From CAZAPZ01 sp964487285 (GTDB lineage: Bacteria; Campylobacterota_A; Desulfurellia; JAADFJ01): a stretch of DNA of 9,250 bases. The notes beneath the pieces are model-generated. The model did not search any database, was not told where the DNA came from, and saw nothing but the letters and a program-made list of their open reading frames with translations. Positions 7,277 through 9,250 of this stretch are shown in pieces (within the stretch, counting starts at the first letter, position 1; each line of letters starts with the position of its first letter). The DNA is taken from the NCBI GenBank assembly GCA_964487285.1, contig CAZAPZ010000064.1, forward strand, positions 1-9,250. Reading direction: 5' to 3'. Made by a program: the position numbers and the translations under genes.

Positions 7277-8343
7277 ATTAACCGCTTAAGTCTGCACGCA
7301 GGCGGAAAACTTTTTGGAATGGAAAAAACGGTATTATGAGAGAAAAAGGTGTTCTGATTTTCGGGCTTTCGGGGACTGTAAAAACCACGATAACTATCAA
7401 CAATCACGGTTTAGTGCCTCCTGAAGGAATTTCAATACTTCGGGATGATATTATGCTGTTAAGAGACAATGAATATGCTCATGGGGCAGAAAAAGGCTTA
7501 TATATTAAAACCGATAAGATAACAACAAGTCAGCCCGGGATATTTCATGCAGCTCAATCGCCGCTGGCTATTGCTGAGAATGTATGGGTTGACGATGAAG
7601 AGGGAGTCGATTTTGATGATCTGTCATTAACTTCAAACGGAAGATGTATTGTGCCGCGTTTTTCTCCTCCTCATTCAAGAGGTAGCGTTGATTTAGAACA
7701 TGTTGACTGTATGATTTTTAATACGAGAAGAAACGATATTCCGCCAATAGGAAAACTGCTCTCTTCATATCAAGCTGCTGCCTATTTTATGCTTGGAGAA
7801 TCCATAATTACGTCAGCTTCCAATCCGACTATGGCCGGTAAGTTTAAAACGTGTTGTAGGATTTAATCCGTTTATCCTCACCAATCCGGCAAAAGAAGGC
7901 AATAAGATACTTTCCGTACTAAAAAAGAACCCGGATACCGAAGTTTTTATTGTCAATACCGGAAAGCACAGGCGATAAAAAAATAGCGACTGATACAACT
8001 ATGCGCGTAATAAGAGATGCTGTAAGCGGCAATATAGATTGGAAGCTTGACAATGCTTTTGGCTATCTAACGGCATCCTCTTGCAAATCGCCTGATTTAT
8101 CGGAATTCGATCCGCATAAAATATACGGCAAAGCTTATAGCAAAATGACGCAGCGGCTGCATAACGAAAGGGTTGATTACCTGAAGGGGTTTGAGGGTTT
8201 GTGAATAAACAGATTATAGAACATCTCAAGGAAAATGGATAGATAGACATGCCGTTGTGGACAAAAACCGTATATGGGCACAGGGAACAAAAGCATTAGC
8301 ACGATACAACAAAGCAATATCGTACATTTTGCAAAAAAAGTAG
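7277..8343 (+). pseudogene. pckA: Decayed ATP-dependent PEP carboxykinase (5' half missing, several frameshifts)
   Basis: Remnant of the gluconeogenic enzyme that turns oxaloacetate and ATP into PEP, CO2 and ADP. The pieces are in order but in changing frames. RLSLHAGGKLFGMEKTV is at 7283-7333. The main piece (7336-7845) has the P-loop GLSGTVKTT, RDDIMLL, GLYIKTDKIT, ENVWVDDEEGVDFDD and NDIPPIGKLLS. KRVVGFNPFILTN to VNTGK is at 7847-7966. GDKKIATDTTMRVIRDAVSG to DYLKGFEGL is at 7971-8201. NKQIIEHLKENG is at 8204-8239, and WIDRHAVVDKN to ISYILQKK is at 8236-8343. At least four frame changes are needed. The P-loop should read GTGKTT; valine (GTA, 7378-7380) replaces the glycine, which would damage ATP binding even without frameshifts. 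About 200 or more N-terminal residues are absent. A possible further scrap, YGLESWENNFEVG, lies at 7230-7268. PEPCK identity is firm for 7336-8201; the 8204-8343 tail is less sure. Confidence 0.88.
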
Positions 8344-8349
8344 GGGGTT

Positions 8350-8376
8350 GGGAAAGTATCGTTGAGATACTCTCCC
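8350..8376. other. Stem-loop downstream of the pckA remnant
   Basis: GGGAAAGTATC (8350-8360) and GATACTCTCCC (8366-8376) form an 11-bp stem with one A-C mismatch and loop GTTGA. No T-tract follows on the plus strand (AAAAAGTTTAATTT). On the minus strand a run of seven T appears only after about 11 bases. It may be an old terminator of pckA or an inactive structure. The surrounding 8344-8453 stretch holds only A/T-rich sequence with a repeated CTTAAG near 8393-8408 and no gene. Confidence 0.45.
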
Positions 8377-8453
8377 AAAAAGTTTAATTTCTCTTAAGTT
8401 GACTTAAGTATAAGTCGCTTAATCTATTTGTCAAGTAAAAAAACAAATATTTT

Positions 8454-8524
8454 ATCAATATGAGACCACTGCACAATATTGGCCTTCTGGAAATTTGCTT
8501 ATTGCGAAGTGGTCTCATATTGAT
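8454..8524. repeat. Long perfect inverted repeat: MITE-like element or terminator
   Basis: ATCAATATGAGACCACT at 8454-8470 is repeated exactly in inverted form at 8508-8524, a 17-bp perfect stem around 37 bases. Imperfect pairing continues inward (GCACAATA against TATTGCGA). TCAAGTA occurs at 8431-8437 on the left, and its complement TACTTGA at 8526-8532 flanks the right arm, so the original repeat may have been longer, with an A-rich insertion on the left. The interior has no ORF. The shape fits a miniature inverted-repeat element left by an insertion sequence. Because it starts 18 bases after the AOR-MoaD stop and is followed on the minus strand by TTTGTTTTTTT, it could also end that transcript. 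Confidence 0.65.
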
Positions 8525-8542
8525 TACTTGAACTTCTTTTAA

Positions 8543-9250
8543 TCATCCTCCTGCAAAGGTGCTTACCAGCATAACTTCTGCATGATTTTCAATAGCGGCA
8601 TTTTTTTCGTTACCTGCAATCATATTACCGTTTACAACAAAATTCATAGCGGTATCATCTAATTTTGCCCCTTCTCTTTTAAGCCTTCCAATAACCGCTT
8701 GCCTAAGTTGGTGGATATTTGTTACGGGTTTATCAATAATTATTGAACTTTCGCAAACTGTATCTGACAAATTCCCCAACTTTACCAATATCTCAAAACC
8801 GGTAACAATTTTTGCAAGTTTCTTGTGAAAATCCGTATTAGGTATTCCGTTTTTATTGAGCTTGGATATTTTATAAAATCGATTTTTCAACAGTTCAAAA
8901 CTCTTTCTGTCTATCTTCTCACCTTTGTATGAACCGCTTGATATCTCTTCATCAAACCACCTTTTCGGAACCACATCATCTTTATTTGAAAGCCCGATAC
9001 GATAATTTATCATACGTTCTATCCCGATAATATTTTCTCCCACGTTGTTAAGATCATCTACACTAAAATTTTTTCCCGTAAGATCAAAAATAGCTTTTGA
9101 GAAATCTTCATAATCGGCACTGTTTGGTGAGTTAAAAAGTTTTGTGCTGAATCTGCACATACCAACCGAATCGCCAACCGCATAAAGATCATCGCATCTT
9201 TTCACGGCATATTCTTTTCCTTCGTAACCGGTTGGGTCGGCTGATACATC
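8543..9250 (-). CDS. Aldehyde:ferredoxin oxidoreductase C-terminal part fused to MoaD/ThiS-like domain (5' end outside window)
   Basis: The frame is open to the right edge (DVSADPTGYEGKEYAVKR...), so the GTG at 9205 is internal, not the start; 235 residues are visible. Residues 1 to about 148 match the end of tungsten AOR: DPTGYEGK (5-12), YAVGDSVGMCRFS (23-35) with the cysteine (32) expected to be the last 4Fe-4S ligand, GENIIGIERMINYRIGLSNKDDVVPKR (71-97) and NKNGIPNT (132-139). AOR enzymes oxidise aldehydes to acids, or the reverse, with ferredoxin, using a tungsto-bispterin. From about residue 149 (EILVKLGNLSD) to the end is a ubiquitin-like fold of MoaD/ThiS type with NFVVNGNMI (203-211) and the C-terminus VSTFAGG. 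Family members with a terminal Gly-Gly are thiocarboxylated by a MoeB-like E1 and give sulfur to molybdopterin. Fusion at the C-terminus leaves Gly-Gly free, so it could still work. The next genes upstream are not visible. Confidence 0.87.
   Translation of the reverse strand, partial: DVSADPTGYEGKEYAVKRCDDLYAVGDSVGMCRFSTKLFNSPNSADYEDFSKAIFDLTGKNFSVDDLNNVGENIIGIERMINYRIGLSNKDDVVPKRWFDEEISSGSYKGEKIDRKSFELLKNRFYKISKLNKNGIPNTDFHKKLAKIVTGFEILVKLGNLSDTVCESSIIIDKPVTNIHQLRQAVIGRLKREGAKLDDTAMNFVVNGNMIAGNEKNAAIENHAEVMLVSTFAGG

Noticed and set aside
7105..7407. Minus-strand open frame of 100 codons upstream of glyQ
   Set aside because: It overlaps the glyQ promoter region and runs antisense to the PEPCK P-loop segment. 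The translation has no recognisable domain and no good ribosome site.
7336..8204. Two separate functional plus-strand genes (7336-7866 and 7950-8204)
   Set aside because: Both are pieces of the same PEPCK, and the sequence between them continues the same protein in a third frame. The first 21 bases of the 7950 frame are out of frame with PEPCK.
8393..8427. Plus-strand promoter (TTGACT with a weak -10) near the CTTAAG repeats
   Set aside because: No plus-strand gene follows and the -10 match is poor, so it is likely chance in A/T-rich DNA.
8543..9205. Treating GTG at 9205 as the start of the AOR-MoaD gene
   Set aside because: The frame stays open to the window edge and encodes the conserved DPTGYEG block of AOR, so the start is outside.

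Overview
The window is A+T-rich bacterial DNA with mostly minus-strand housekeeping genes. It is chromosomal rather than plasmid or phage: it holds a tRNA, two aminoacyl-tRNA synthetases and IMP dehydrogenase. The tungsten-type aldehyde:ferredoxin oxidoreductase at the right end and the ATP-type PEP carboxykinase remnant suggest an anaerobe, probably of a little-studied lineage. Two-subunit GlyRS and a stand-alone ThiD2 are widespread in bacteria and do not fix the phylum.

Layout, left to right: a tRNA-Ser(GCU) cut by the window edge (1-54, minus); serS (100-1356, minus); a short palindromic intergenic repeat (1401-1458); a ThiD2-family HMP-P kinase gene that lacks a standard start codon (1515-1946, minus); an exported phospholipase-D-fold nuclease with a C-terminal OB-like domain (1943-2740, minus); guaB (2769-4220); glyS (4229-6238); glyQ (6239-7078), with a promoter region near 7127-7176. 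From glyQ down to thiD2 the genes are packed with gaps of -4 to +28 bases, so glyQ-glyS-guaB-PLD-thiD2 reads as one operon transcribed right to left. It mixes translation (GlyRS), GTP supply (IMPDH), an envelope nuclease and thiamine synthesis. serS and tRNA-Ser form a following block.

Divergent from glyQ lies a decayed plus-strand pckA (about 7277-8343). It has lost its N-terminal half, carries several frameshifts, and has a Gly-to-Val change in the P-loop. Between it and the right-hand gene are a small hairpin (8350-8376) and a long perfect inverted repeat (8454-8524) that looks like a miniature mobile element or a terminator.

The right edge (8543 to beyond 9250, minus) is the C-terminal part of an aldehyde:ferredoxin oxidoreductase fused in frame to a MoaD/ThiS-like ubiquitin-fold domain ending in Gly-Gly. 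A pterin-cofactor enzyme is thus joined to the sulfur carrier used to make that cofactor. This fusion and the AUA-type start of thiD2, created at an ATGA-type overlap, are the two most interesting points. I see no CRISPR array, complete insertion sequence or obvious defence system.
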